Assembly: GCF_018362975.1 (NCBI RefSeq)
Contig: NZ_CP074371.1
Coordinates: 3,472,001-3,536,000, forward strand
Direction of reading: 5' to 3'
Length of the DNA: 64,000 nt
DNA from: Nocardia tengchongensis
Lineage (GTDB): Bacteria > Actinomycetota > Actinomycetes > Mycobacteriales > Mycobacteriaceae
The notes under the pieces were generated by a model. That model was given only the letters and a program-made list of their open reading frames with translations, did not search any database and was not told the DNA's origin. A program made the translations under genes and the position numbers. Position 1 is the stretch's first letter; every line of letters starts with the position of its first letter. Below are positions 16,967 through 25,410 of the stretch, in pieces.

Positions 16967-17264
16967 TCACCTCCTGCCAACACTCACGATCACCGAATCG
17001 GGTCGATGTGGTTGCCCGGGCCGCGGGGGGACCACGCCCGGGCCGCCAAATCCGCCGCGGGGTGCGGCCGCGGCGGCGGTGCGACCGGGATGGCGGTGCG
17101 GGACCTGGCCCCGGTCGCGGGATGCGGGGCACCGCGGCGCACAGGATGTCCTCGACCTCTGCGAACAACTCCTCGAGGTCGGGATCGAGCGCCAGCAGCC
17201 GCGCATCCAGCCACGAAGTCTCCGTGGCGCTGATACCGGTCGGTGCGGTCATCGCAGTCATCAC
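16967..17264 (-). CDS. N-terminal ORF with conserved LDPDLEELFAEVEDILCA motif
   Basis: From ATG 17264 it reads MMTAMTAPTGISATETSWLD then LDPDLEELFAEVEDILCAAV. Similar short openings occur in small actinobacterial proteins found beside stress genes. After about 50 codons the sequence becomes Pro/Arg-rich and continues in frame without a stop into the gene starting at 16661. Either a missing stop has fused two genes, or the first is a decayed gene. Real extent uncertain. Confidence 0.35.
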
Positions 17265-17299
17265 CGGACCTCCTGTGCCGCCCTGCGGGGCCGGGGGCC

Positions 17300-17725
17300 T
17301 CAGGCGTTGATGGCCTGACGCTCGGCCGATTCGGTGCGGGTGATCTCGATCTTGCGGGGTTTGGCCTTCTCTGCGACGGGGATCGACAGACGCAGTACGC
17401 CGCCGTGGTAGTCGGCGCGGATCGCGTCGGTGTCGAGGTTCTCGCCCAGGAACAGCTGGCGGGAGAACACGCCGCGGGTGCGTTCCGCGGCGATCATCGA
17501 CCGGCCCGGATCCAGTTCCGGGCGCGAGGCTTTCACGGTGACCACATTGCGTTCGACATCCAGGTCGAGGGAATCGGGGTCGATACCGGGCAGGTCGAAC
17601 TCCACGAAGAACTCGTCGCCGTCGCGCCAGGCGTCCATCGGCATCACCACCGGCCGGGCCGGTGTGCCGAAGACCTGCTGCGTCAGGCGATCCAGGTCAC
17701 GGAAGGGATCGGTACGCATCAGCAT
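17300..17725 (-). CDS. Small heat-shock protein, Hsp20 family
   Basis: 141 residues from ATG 17725, with GGAGGTGG upstream. Alpha-crystallin domain spans about residues 35-135: [20 protein letters not shown], then the conserved [20 protein letters not shown] with the G-x-L motif. It is an ATP-independent holdase that keeps unfolded proteins soluble. Divergent from the HspR-like gene across an inverted repeat resembling the HAIR operator, so it is probably repressed by that protein and induced by heat. The C-terminal I-x-I is replaced by KIEIT. Confidence 0.92.
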   Translation of the reverse strand: MLMRTDPFRDLDRLTQQVFGTPARPVVMPMDAWRDGDEFFVEFDLPGIDPDSLDLDVERNVVTVKASRPELDPGRSMIAAERTRGVFSRQLFLGENLDTDAIRADYHGGVLRLSIPVAEKAKPRKIEITRTESAERQAINA

Positions 17726-17776
17726 GGTCGCCACCTCCAACTCACTCCATTCTCAATCGAAGAGGATTCAGATAAC

Positions 17777-17843
17777 CTCTGTCATCTGACAGAGATAATT
17801 TCTAGCACTCGGAGCAGTCGAGTGCAAGTACCTCAGAGAGGTA
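17777..17843. promoter_or_regulatory. HAIR-like operator and two further dyads between hsp20 and hspR-like gene
   Basis: Ten-base arms CTAGCACTCG and CGAGTGCAAG (17802-17828) pair at nine of ten positions around seven bases, the arm-N7-arm geometry of the HspR operator (CTTGAGT-N7-ACTCAAG). On either side are CTCTGTCA-TC-TGACAGAG (17777-17794) and TACCTC-AGA-GAGGTA (17829-17843). The three dyads fill the divergent promoter region. Confidence 0.75.
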
Positions 17844-17861
17844 ATCTTCGGGTAGGTGACC

Positions 17862-18230
17862 ATGAGCGAGAAGCGGGAAACAGTGTCGATGCCAGGACGT
17901 GAACAGCGTCATCTGCCGCCGGGCGGTCGGGCGGTGTATGCGATCTCGGTGGCCGCCGAGCTGGCCGGGGTCGGTGTGCAGACCCTGCGCCTCTACGAGC
18001 AGCACGGACTGATCAACCCGGTCCGCAGTGACGGTGGCACCCGCCGCTACAGCGGCGACGATCTTGCCCGCCTCGCGCGCATCACCGCCCTGGCCGGACA
18101 AGGGGTCAATCTGGCCGGAATCGCGCGCATCCTCGACCTCGAAGACGCCAACGCCGCGTTGCGCGAGAGCAACGACGCCCTCACCGCCGAGCGGGCCCGC
18201 GGCCCGCATCGGGGAATACCTCACCCGTAG
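17862..18230 (+). CDS. HspR-like MerR-family heat-shock repressor
   Basis: About 122 residues from ATG 17862 (MSEKRETVSMPG). Matches HspR across the DNA-binding part: VYAISVAAELAGVGVQTLRL, then YEQHGLINP, GGTRRYSGDDLARL and QGVNLAGIARILDLE. HspR normally works with DnaK as a heat-responsive repressor; this copy sits apart from dnaK and faces hsp20, so it looks like a dedicated repressor of that gene. The C-terminal tail differs from housekeeping HspR and ends in GPHRGIPHP, possibly after a frameshift. Confidence 0.85.
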   Translation: MSEKRETVSMPGREQRHLPPGGRAVYAISVAAELAGVGVQTLRLYEQHGLINPVRSDGGTRRYSGDDLARLARITALAGQGVNLAGIARILDLEDANAALRESNDALTAERARGPHRGIPHP

Positions 18231-18461
18231 TGTGGTTGCCGGTCGGGGCGACCACCACCGCAGCGGTGGTGCCCATGTGCGGGAACCCGTCCGTGGCAGC
18301 CAGTCTTGGCCGTGGCATTCAGCCGTGCTGAACCCACGGGCCGGGCCTCTCATCACTGCGCGATGCGAGGGATCGCCGACGGTCGTGGCATAGTGAGGGT
18401 TGAGAACGGGCTTCTTACCAAGAATTGCCCGGCTCACTACAGAGAAGAAGTTGTTTACAGC

Positions 18462-18665
18462 ATGGCTCAAGGCAGTGTGAAGTGGTTCAACGGTGAAAAG
18501 GGCTTCGGCTTCATCGCTCAAGACGGAGGCGGCCCGGACGTCTTCGTGCATTACTCGGCCGTGAGCGGCGCGGGTTACAAATCCCTCGATGAGGGTCAGC
18601 GTGTCGAGTTCTCGGTGGAGCAGGGCCAGAAGGGCCCCCAAGCCCAGGACGTCCGCGCGATCTGA
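18462..18665 (+). CDS. cspA: Cold-shock protein, CspA family
   Basis: 67 residues from ATG 18462 ([20 protein letters not shown]). Both RNA-binding motifs are intact: KGFGFI (RNP1) and VFVHYSA (RNP2). Length is the standard one. It binds single-stranded RNA or DNA and melts RNA structure. The roughly 230 bases between the hspR-like gene and this start may include a cold-responsive 5' leader. Ended by a strong terminator. Confidence 0.95.
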   Translation: MAQGSVKWFNGEKGFGFIAQDGGGPDVFVHYSAVSGAGYKSLDEGQRVEFSVEQGQKGPQAQDVRAI

Positions 18666-18685
18666 TTCAGCGTGACTTCGTGAAG

Positions 18686-18718
18686 AGCTTCGCACCGAGA
18701 TCGGTGCGAAGCTTTTTT
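18686..18718 (+). terminator. Rho-independent terminator of cspA
   Basis: Thirteen-base perfect arms 18686-18698 and 18701-18713 followed by TTTTTT. Confidence 0.95.
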
Positions 18719-18884
18719 CGTTGGGCCCGCTACAGGGTGCCACGCCCGCGGCGATCTCCACGACAGCCGCCGCCCGAGCTGGACACCACGCCCGCGTGGC
18801 CGGGACACCGCCATCCTCGCCGATGTAGGTCGCCGCGACGCCCTGAGCGGACACCACGCGGTGGCTGTGGTCGTGGGGTGTGGA

Positions 18885-19250
18885 TCAGTGCCCCGAGTCC
18901 CGTGCTTGGTGCTCGTCGAGGGCGTGTTGCAGGGTGACGTTGAGGACGTGGGCTTCGGCGAGCTGATCTTCGAGGATCACGATCCGGCACGCCCCTTCCA
19001 GGGAATTGCCGGCGTCGATCAGCTCGCGCACGCGCGCGGCGATGCGCAGCTGATAGCGCGAGTAGCGGCGGTGGCCGCCCGCTGAGCGTTGCGGGGTCAG
19101 CAGGCGCGCGGCGTCGAGGGTGCGCAGGAACGCCTGGGTGACGCCGAGGATCTCCGCCGCGCGCCCCATGCTGTAGGCGGGGAAGTCCTCGTCATCGAGT
19201 CTGTCCGGCCCGCCCGCACTGCCGTAGGGATTCGTATCCGGTTGCTGCAC
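18885..19250 (-). CDS. MerR-family regulator, copy B
   Basis: 121 residues from GTG 19250. From residue 21 on it matches copy A (10529-10894) almost exactly, including YSMGRAAEILGVTQAFLRTL and the coiled tail; differences are at GV to AA in the wing-preceding turn, two residues in the tail and the last five. It points the opposite way to copy A and carries the same leader RNA in front. The pair therefore forms a large inverted repeat around about 8 kb. Target unknown. Confidence 0.85.
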   Translation of the reverse strand: MQQPDTNPYGSAGGPDRLDDEDFPAYSMGRAAEILGVTQAFLRTLDAARLLTPQRSAGGHRRYSRYQLRIAARVRELIDAGNSLEGACRIVILEDQLAEAHVLNVTLQHALDEHQARDSGH

Positions 19251-19640
19251 AACACCTCTCAAAGCTTATTGAAACGACGGGAGGCCCCGGCGCGGGTGCG
19301 CCGGGGCCTGGGATCTACGTATACGAAAGGGTCGAACTGTTCACCGGCCCCCAAAGGCCGATGGCATACACCGCACCCGAGACGGCTCGGGTCGGGAAAC
19401 AGGCTTGCGACTACTCAGCGGCCACCACCTCCATACGTACCGGTCCTGTCTGCGAAAGGTCACGCCCTGCGGTTCCCCGCCCCCTCCCGCGGCGGTCCAG
19501 CAGCCAGACGGCCAGCCGGATCCTCGCCTGCCGGGCAGGGGGCGGGGGTACTGCACACCAGGCAGTTCACCTGCCCAGTCACTTGATCTCTCACCTGAAC
19601 GACAACGAAATTACACACCCACTTACGGAATGTCTAGAGT
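19251..19640 (-). ncRNA. Structured leader RNA, copy B, upstream of MerR copy B
   Basis: On the minus strand: TAGACA (19631-19636) and TAATTT (19608-19613) with 17 bases between; the dyad GGCAG-N5-CTGCC at 19561-19575; an 11-bp GC outer stem (19537-19547 with 19475-19485) around GGCGAGGATCCGG; the GAGGTGGTGGCCGCTGAGTAG block; and a 12-bp GC hairpin (19282-19293 with 19298-19309) before the MerR ribosome site. The order of elements equals copy A, and the stems differ in sequence while keeping pairing. Confidence 0.65.
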
Positions 19641-20013
19641 CGACACTACAGATTTTTCGCTGATATCTGATCTACCAAGGATCACCCCCGATCAGATGCC
19701 CGGGTTCCCCGGTGGCCGCCCGCGCAGATACCAACGGACCTGGTATTTCAGAGCAGAGCACGGCGTCCGTGCTGAACTCGTCAGCCACAGATCAGCTCCG
19801 GCGGGTCGCAGCCAAGGGGCGATGAACAGCGCCCGCCGGGGATCGCAGCCACCCACACCACAACGAGCACACCGGCGTTTCTGCGCGGGTCAGGTGGTGA
19901 CGTGAGGTCTTCATGATCAGGGTAGGGACTCCGGGTTTATCCCGATGTGCTTGAAAGTCACTGGGAGACAAGATGTAACCGGGTCGGACCAAACCAGGAT
20001 GGGAGATTCACAC
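19641..20013. other. No gene seen
   Basis: About 370 bases with no coding-like frame. GGGAGA at 20001-20006 is the ribosome site of the following secreted protein. Confidence 0.4.
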
Positions 20014-20457
20014 ATGGCTCGAGGGATGCCGGTCGGTCTGGGCGCGGTGGCGCTGATCACCGCTGCGGTCGGCGCGCTGGCCCCCGCGGCGTTCGCCGCG
20101 GACCTGGCCGAGGGAGTGTTCTGTAGCGACCACATCTGCCGCAACGACACCGACGATATCTATCGCGTGCAGATCCGGGTGAAGTGCTCGAGTCCCGGGT
20201 CTGCGTATGAGATGTCGGTGTGGGTGAACAGCCACTCGACCGAAGAGATGCAGGTCGCGTGCAACGGTCGCTGGGAGCAGGGCCCGATGCGACTGGGGGC
20301 CCCGTCGAGGAACCCTGACGGCACCTGGAGCACGCCGCCGATGGAACGCGAGCCGGGCCGGTACGTGCCCAGCTCGGTCACCGGCATCGACTACCTCAGC
20401 GCCACGGTCGACAACAGCAGCAGACGCCGCCCAGCTCCGGTGCCCAGCGGTTCCTGA
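20014..20457 (+). CDS. Secreted protein of unknown function
   Basis: 147 residues from ATG 20014, with GGGAGA seven bases upstream. A Sec signal peptide (MARGMPVGLGAVALITAAVG, cut near APAAFAADL) leads a mature domain with four cysteines (CSDHIC, KCSS, VACNG) suggesting two disulfides, and segments RNDTDDIYRVQIRVKC and SAYEMSVWVNSHS of beta character. No catalytic motif. Exported; function unknown. Confidence 0.7.
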   Translation: MARGMPVGLGAVALITAAVGALAPAAFAADLAEGVFCSDHICRNDTDDIYRVQIRVKCSSPGSAYEMSVWVNSHSTEEMQVACNGRWEQGPMRLGAPSRNPDGTWSTPPMEREPGRYVPSSVTGIDYLSATVDNSSRRRPAPVPSGS

Positions 20458-21171
20458 TATCTGTACCGGCCTCGCCGGCCGGACGCCGCAAGCCGTAGTA
20501 CGGCAGCCAACACGTGGGCGTCCGCTCGGAAAACGACGGTGGCTGACACGAAGTCGGGGTCATCGCCTGTATGTATGCCCGCTCAGCCGATGCTGCACGT
20601 GGAGCCGCAGCCGCGCCAGGGAGCTGGGGCAGGCGCGCCCGGCGGGGCCGGTTCGACGGTGACCGTCATGGTCTTCGCTCTCCAGCCGAATTTGAACTGC
20701 AGGGTGTGCGTGCCAGCAGTTATTGGTGTTGCGGATGGTCGGGGATTCGTCGTTGTCGGATCGTGCCCTGCCGCACGGCGGTGTTTCGGGCTACTGATCA
20801 GACATCTGAGACGAACGGTATCGGGGCACCGCGCAAACGCATGCCATCCGAGCGCGTTTTCCCGTGCTGAAGGGTGGTGGATCCTCTAGCCTGGCGCCGG
20901 CATTCCGATCACAAGACCGTTGTAGACCTCCACGCCGGTCTACCGGCAATCGCTGGTGGTTCTGGCGCTCGGGCTGCTTGGGGTTCACCCCGCCCTGGTG
21001 GCCCTCCCCGGGTTCCGGCCTGCAATCGGAACCGCGCTGTAGCTGGCAGTCCCCCGTCGGCGTGCGACACCCAACTCGGGCAACACCCCTGTCCGCCCGC
21101 CGACGGTGCCCAGCACCCCGTGTGACCCGCCCGGCCTCGATATGCCGGGCACTTCGGCGAGAGGACCGACA
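20458..21171. other. No gene seen
   Basis: About 710 bases. Several frames stay open by composition, but none shows protein-like residue patterns or a ribosome site. Probably decayed sequence. Confidence 0.4.
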
Positions 21172-21304
21172 ATGGCGGCCGAGACACGTAGCGATAGCGC
21201 GGCGGCGCTGCTGGCGCAGATCCTGGACCGTTACGGCAGCCTGGAGGCATTTCTGGCCCAGCTGCATCAAGAACTCGACGAGCCCACCCAGGAGATACCG
21301 CGCC
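21172..21304 (+). pseudogene. N-terminal piece of a small helical protein, interrupted
   Basis: ATG 21172 begins MAAETRSDSAAALLAQILDR then SLEAFLAQLHQELDEP. After about 43 codons it runs into the TnpB fragment. The helical start looks genuine, but its original end is lost. Low certainty. Confidence 0.35.
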
Positions 21305-21743
21305 TGGTCTGCACAAGCTCACCACCCGGTTGGTGCGTGAGCACGGCACCGTAGTTGTCGAAGATCTGAACGTGGCAGGGATGCTCGCCAATCGCCGGCT
21401 GGCCCGGAGAATTGCCGATGCCGGATTCGGTGAACTACGACGACAGTTGACCTAGAAGACGTGTTGGGCAGCTGGAGCTCTGCGTGTGGCGGATCGTTGG
21501 TACCCGAGCTCCAAGACTTGTTCGTCCTGTGGCGTTGTGAAAACCAAACTGCGCCTCGGTGAACGAACGTTCATCTGTGATCACTGCGGATTCGTACTCG
21601 ACCGGGATCTCAACGCGGCTCGAAATCTCGCAGATTTGGTGACGTCCTCGGCGAGTTGCGTCGGGACGAGAAACTTGCCCGCTGGAAACCCACTGAAGTC
21701 CTGTGTAACGCAGGCATCGGGTATCGCCACGGACCGATGCTGA
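21305..21743 (+). pseudogene. TnpB (IS200/IS605 OrfB), C-terminal remnant
   Basis: Frames carry the end of TnpB: LHKLTTRLVREHGTVVVEDL then NVAGMLANRRLARRIADAGF and ELRRQL, a break, then RVADRWYPSSKTCSSCGVVK, CDHCGFVLDRDLNAARNLAD. Thus the RuvC Glu region (VVEDL), the four-cysteine zinc finger and the final RuvC Asp (DRDLNAA) are recognisable. A stop and frame change at about 21450 and the absence of the first half make it inactive. TnpB proteins are transposon RNA-guided nucleases, so a guide-RNA remnant could lie at the 3' end. Confidence 0.82.
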
Positions 21744-21748
21744 GTGTC

Positions 21749-21901
21749 CATGTCGGCCATCGGGATGCGCTCACCCATCGACTACGAGCAGTCGCTCGAT
21801 GCAGCCCCCGAAGCGTCACGGTGGTTGGACAAGCTCGGTGTCGAACGCCGCACCCCGGCCGCGGTCCTGGCTGCCGAACTCCACAGCGACCGGACCGGAT
21901 G
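21749..21901 (+). pseudogene. Tail of an IS3-family transposase (OrfB)
   Basis: Reads MSAIGMRSPIDYEQSLDAAP then EASRWLDKLGVERRT and a stop at about 21901. The GMRSPIDYE ending is characteristic of IS3-group integrase-type transposases. Only the extreme C terminus is left, and it overlaps the 3' side of the protease gene on the other strand. Confidence 0.5.
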
Positions 21902-21979
21902 AACCCGGTTTCGGCCCTCGAGTCCGGGAAAGGGCCAGGCAGGCGGATCCGGTGTTGAGTAGCTATGGTCGTCGGAGGT

Positions 21980-23280
21980 TCAGCCGGCGGCGTGTCCGCA
22001 GCGAGGGCAGAATTTCTCCCTGGGTGGTGTTCGAATCCGCAATTGGAGCAGTAGTGCGTCTCGGTATCCGGGTCGTCAGTCCTCGACGGCGCGTGGTCCT
22101 CAGCGGGAATCGGTTCGGCCGACCCGACGGTGACCGGCGCCGGATTCGACATTGGCTGTGCATGAGTTGTCTCCGGTCCGCCAACCGGGTCGTCTCGGAG
22201 ACCGGCAGCAGAAACCGAACCCGTGGCGGCAGCCTCGCCGGCCGGTGCAGGAGCCGTCATAGCGGTCCTCCGGCGCCGGAACAACAGGGCCGCAGTCGCG
22301 CCGGCAATGACGAAAGCGGCCACTACCACTCCAGCGATCACGGGAAGGACCGGGAAGCTGCTCTTCGACGCGGATTGAGCGAGCGGTACGTCGTGTGAAT
22401 CCAGGAAGGTCCGCAGATCCTTGGTTTCGGTGATGAAGTTCGTGCCGGCCATCTCCGCGCCGGTACTGGGATTCAGGACGCCGAAGCTGTTGATTCCCAC
22501 GACCTGACCATCACTGTTGACGGTCGGGCCGCCCGACATGCCGCCGGACATGTCGGTACTCACCTCGAGGACCGATACTCCCTGAGGCGAAACCTGCTGG
22601 CTCGACACCGTGCCGGACTTGAACGACGCGTGGGGGATCCGGCTGGGATCGGCGAAGTTCAACACGCTACCGGGGAAACCGATCGAGGTCAGCTGGCTGC
22701 CGACCTGCGGAGTCACGTCGGCGATCGACAGTGCCGGTGTGTCCTTCGACAAGCCCGACGCCTTCAGCAAGGCCAGATCCCCTTGCTCGAACGACCGGAA
22801 GTCGACGATCTGAACGGTGGTGGCGGTGGTGAGCACGGCGTCGTTCACCGCTGACGGCTGAATCGCCTTCACCGTGCGGTCCACCGGCGCCCCTTGCGTG
22901 GTCCCCTCCACCTTCCAATTCATGATGGCGGTTTCCAACAGGTCGGATCTGCCCTTGGATGTGAGAAAATGCTGCAACAGGGCTCTCTTGCCCTCCGCCG
23001 GATCGACACAGTGACCGGCCGTCATCATCTGGCCGGACTTGCCGACGAACCAGCCGGTGCAAGTCGAATCCGCCGTCACTTCCTTCGTGAATCCCGCGCC
23101 ATCCTGATCGTATTTGGGCGGCACGAATATATATCCGTCCCAGCTCGTTTCGAGCAGGACGATCGACCTCTCCAGATCGGGTCCGCTGGGCGCATCCGCC
23201 GCGCTCGCTGCACAGCCGATCACCAACGTGCCGGACAGTAGAATCACGCCCAGTGGTTTGAGCGATTTATCGACGAACAT
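21980..23280 (-). CDS. Exported trypsin-like serine protease with membrane anchor and zinc ribbon, frameshifted at 3' end
   Basis: From ATG 23280 (GGAGGG upstream). Signal or lipoprotein-like leader MFVDKSLKPLGVILLSGTLV ends at IGCAAS. S1 protease domain: His in MMTAGHCVDP, Asp in EQGDLALLK, Ser in TDMSGGMSGGP. A membrane helix (VLPVIAGVVVAAFVIAGATA, about residue 315) precedes a Pro-rich linker and YCSNCGFEHH. The frame then slips at CACCCAGGGAG (about 22017); one added base restores KFCPRCGHAAG and a stop at 21980-21982, completing a four-cysteine zinc ribbon. As written, translation runs on to 21610. Probably cleaves envelope proteins; the zinc-ribbon tail would face the cytoplasm only if topology is reversed, which is odd. 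Confidence 0.82.
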
Positions 23281-23802
23281 GATCCGGATCCCTCCAATTG
23301 TGAGGTGGTCACTGCGGTCGGCCGAGGGTGGGGCCTTGCATAGTCACCGCCACGTTTACCCGACGTCATGGTGGTTATTTTCTACAGACTCGCTGGTCCT
23401 GTTCCGTAAGACGTTGGTCGTCGTATACCCATTATGGCGATCGGCGTCTAGTCGCATATGTGTATCGGGGTCCCCGAACGGTCTTTGGGAGGCTACAAGA
23501 TTATGAAGAAGGACCAGCCATTTCCCCGGATTGCTGCGGAATAGCGACATTTTGGATGCATTTTGAGTGATTTTTGATGAACTCCAGGAGGCCATATTTA
23601 TCCAGAATCAAACGGTTGAGGCGTAGATAGTGTGTGGACCTTGGAAGTAACCGCGGACATGGCCGGGCAGCTTCTGGACAGGCCGGAAGAACGACCGCGT
23701 CGCCAGTTCCATCTGGTCGTGGCCGAGGATGGTCTTGTCGGCCAGGGTGCGTTTGAGGTCGGCGTTGACCAGTTCGTCGGGGTTGAGGTGCGCCCGCGAC
23801 GG
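23281..23802. other. No gene seen; AT-richer than surroundings
   Basis: About 520 bases upstream of the protease and before the IS5 remnant. The part 23360-23620 is visibly lower in GC than the rest of the window, which suggests imported or promoter-rich DNA. No open frame is convincing. Confidence 0.4.
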
Positions 23803-24138
23803 TGACGCGAGCGTCGGCCCGGATGGTGAGCTATGAGCCGGCGGATCACGCGATCGGCCGGTCCCGGGGCGGGCTGACCACGAAAGCGCATCTGGCCACC
23901 GACGGCAACGGTCGTGGTCTCGCGGTGCTGCTGAGCGCGGGCCAAGCCGGTGATTCGCCGATGATGCCCGCAGTGCTCGACGCGATCGCGTCGCAACGTC
24001 GTGGAACGCGCATTCAACAAGGTCAAGCATGGGCGTGGTGCCGCTACCCGCTACGACAAACTCGCCTTGACCTACCGCGCCGAGTTCGTCATGGCCGTGG
24101 CCGTCGAATGGCTGAAGCAATTGGGAGACATGACCTAG
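23803..24138 (+). pseudogene. IS5-family transposase remnant with internal deletion
   Basis: Reads EPADHAIGRSRGGLTTKAHL then ATDGNGRGLAVLLSAGQAGD, typical of IS5/IS427 DDE transposases. At about 23996 the sequence jumps to the C-terminal block VVERAFNKVKHGRGAATRYD, KLALTYRAEFVMAVAVEWLK, ending at a stop near 24138. The middle DDE segment is missing and the frames differ. Confidence 0.8.
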
Positions 24139-24277
24139 GACCTTCGCCCAGCTGGGAGATATACAGCAGGAAGTTGGGGTCTCCGACCTCGTGGAGGTAA
24201 AGCTCGAGGAAGGCGCTGCGAAACTGCTCGTCATCGCGAGAGCGGAAGCGCTGCCTCACATCCCGATAGTCCTCCAC
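24139..24277 (-). pseudogene. 5' fragment of a hypothetical gene cut by the IS5 remnant
   Basis: ATG 24277 reads MEDYRDVRQRFRSRDDEQFR then SAFLELYLHEVGDPNFLLYI. It looks like a true protein N terminus (or internal start), but protein character ends at the IS boundary. Family not recognised. Confidence 0.45.
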
Positions 24278-24337
24278 GTCGGCGATGCGTCAGAACGGAT
24301 CCCTGTTCACGAATGACGCTGTGTCAGAGTGGCAACT

Positions 24338-24676
24338 ATGAATGGGAGCATCCGCGGGGTATCGGGTCTGCTGCGTCGGCTGCAGGATGACGGGCAGGAT
24401 CTTGCGGCCGTCCATGCCACGGCTGAAGGCTTCTTGGACCAGCATTATGACGTGCCGTACGAACTGTGCCTGGTCCTAGCGGCATTGGTCGAGTGCTCGG
24501 CGGATCTGCTGACTGCCGAGGACATTCGGGATGCGATCACGAGTGATCCTCGGTGGGGCGATGCGGCGGACCGGAGTCGACTCGTGGCACAGCTTCGCGA
24601 ACTCGCCTCGGATGTGTACTCATCCACTCGGGAGGACGCACTCGCGATCCTGAGTGCCCTCGGAACACGGGGTTGA
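24338..24676 (+). CDS. Hypothetical helical protein
   Basis: 112 residues from ATG 24338 (MNGSIRGVSGLLRRLQDDGQ). Contains AEGFLDQHYDVPYELCLVLA and LTAEDIRDAITSDPRWGDAA, an all-helical pattern with no membrane segment. Looks intact and marks the return to ordinary chromosome. I do not recognise the family; it might be an immunity-like or adaptor protein. Confidence 0.6.
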   Translation: MNGSIRGVSGLLRRLQDDGQDLAAVHATAEGFLDQHYDVPYELCLVLAALVECSADLLTAEDIRDAITSDPRWGDAADRSRLVAQLRELASDVYSSTREDALAILSALGTRG

Positions 24677-24750
24677 TCCCTGACTGCGGACTCTTCGTCG
24701 TAACGTCGGCATCTGAGCCGGAATTCGACACGGGGACGACTGCGGCGAAT

Positions 24751-25410
24751 CTAGTGCCGCCGGAACGGTCCGTCGAGGGCGGCCCATTGCAGGAGCATGA
24801 TTGTTTTGGCGTCGGCGATTTCGCCGGTGCGGATCATGGCGAGGGCTTGGGTGAAAGGGATTTCCACGGTGCTGATGTCTTCGCCTTCCGCGGCGACTCC
24901 GTGGCCGGCCGCGGGTGGCACGGCTCGGTCGTAGGGGGCGGCGAAGAAGTGGAGGCGCTCGGTGACGGAGCCGGGGCTCATGTAGACCTGGAAGACCGGT
25001 TGGACGGTGCCGATGTGGTGGCCGGTTTCTTCCTGGACTTCGCGGCGGATCGCCGCTTCGGGTGTGTCGCCGTCGAGGAGTCCGGCCGCGGTCTCGAGCA
25101 GCATGCCGTCCGGATGCCCGTTGACGTAGGCGGGCAGGCGGAATTGGCATGTGAGCAGGACGGTTCCGTGGGTGGTGTCGTAGAGCAGGATGGTGGCGCC
25201 ATTGCCCCGGTCGTAGGTTTCGCGTTGTTCTCGGGTCCACTGGCCGTCGCTGTGCTGGTAGTCGAAGGTGGTGTTGCGCAGGATGTACCAGTTGCAGGAC
25301 AGCACTTCGACATCGTGTATCCGGACCCGCGGGTTTCCGGTCAGGTCGCGGCCGTGCCGGTCCAAGCCGGTGCGCCCGCGAGGATCCGGGGTGTCGACGC
25401 CGGCCGTCAT
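24751..25410 (-). CDS. Nudix hydrolase, GDP-mannose pyrophosphatase (NudK/YffH) type
   Basis: 219 residues from ATG 25410, which overlaps the stop of the upstream gene. Nudix box AAGLLDGDTPEAAIRREVQE plus ETGH carries the REVQEETG metal-binding core. Preceding YDRGNGATILLYDTTHGTVL and LTCQFRLPAYVNG match the NudK subgroup that hydrolyses nucleoside-diphosphate sugars. Cytosolic, Mg2+-dependent. Last gene of a three-gene operon probably under the MarR protein; true substrate unproven. Confidence 0.88.
   Translation of the reverse strand: MTAGVDTPDPRGRTGLDRHGRDLTGNPRVRIHDVEVLSCNWYILRNTTFDYQHSDGQWTREQRETYDRGNGATILLYDTTHGTVLLTCQFRLPAYVNGHPDGMLLETAAGLLDGDTPEAAIRREVQEETGHHIGTVQPVFQVYMSPGSVTERLHFFAAPYDRAVPPAAGHGVAAEGEDISTVEIPFTQALAMIRTGEIADAKTIMLLQWAALDGPFRRH

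Noticed and set aside
20539..20889. 116-codon plus-strand frame
   Set aside because: No ribosome site, compositionally odd, no motif. Not supported as a gene.
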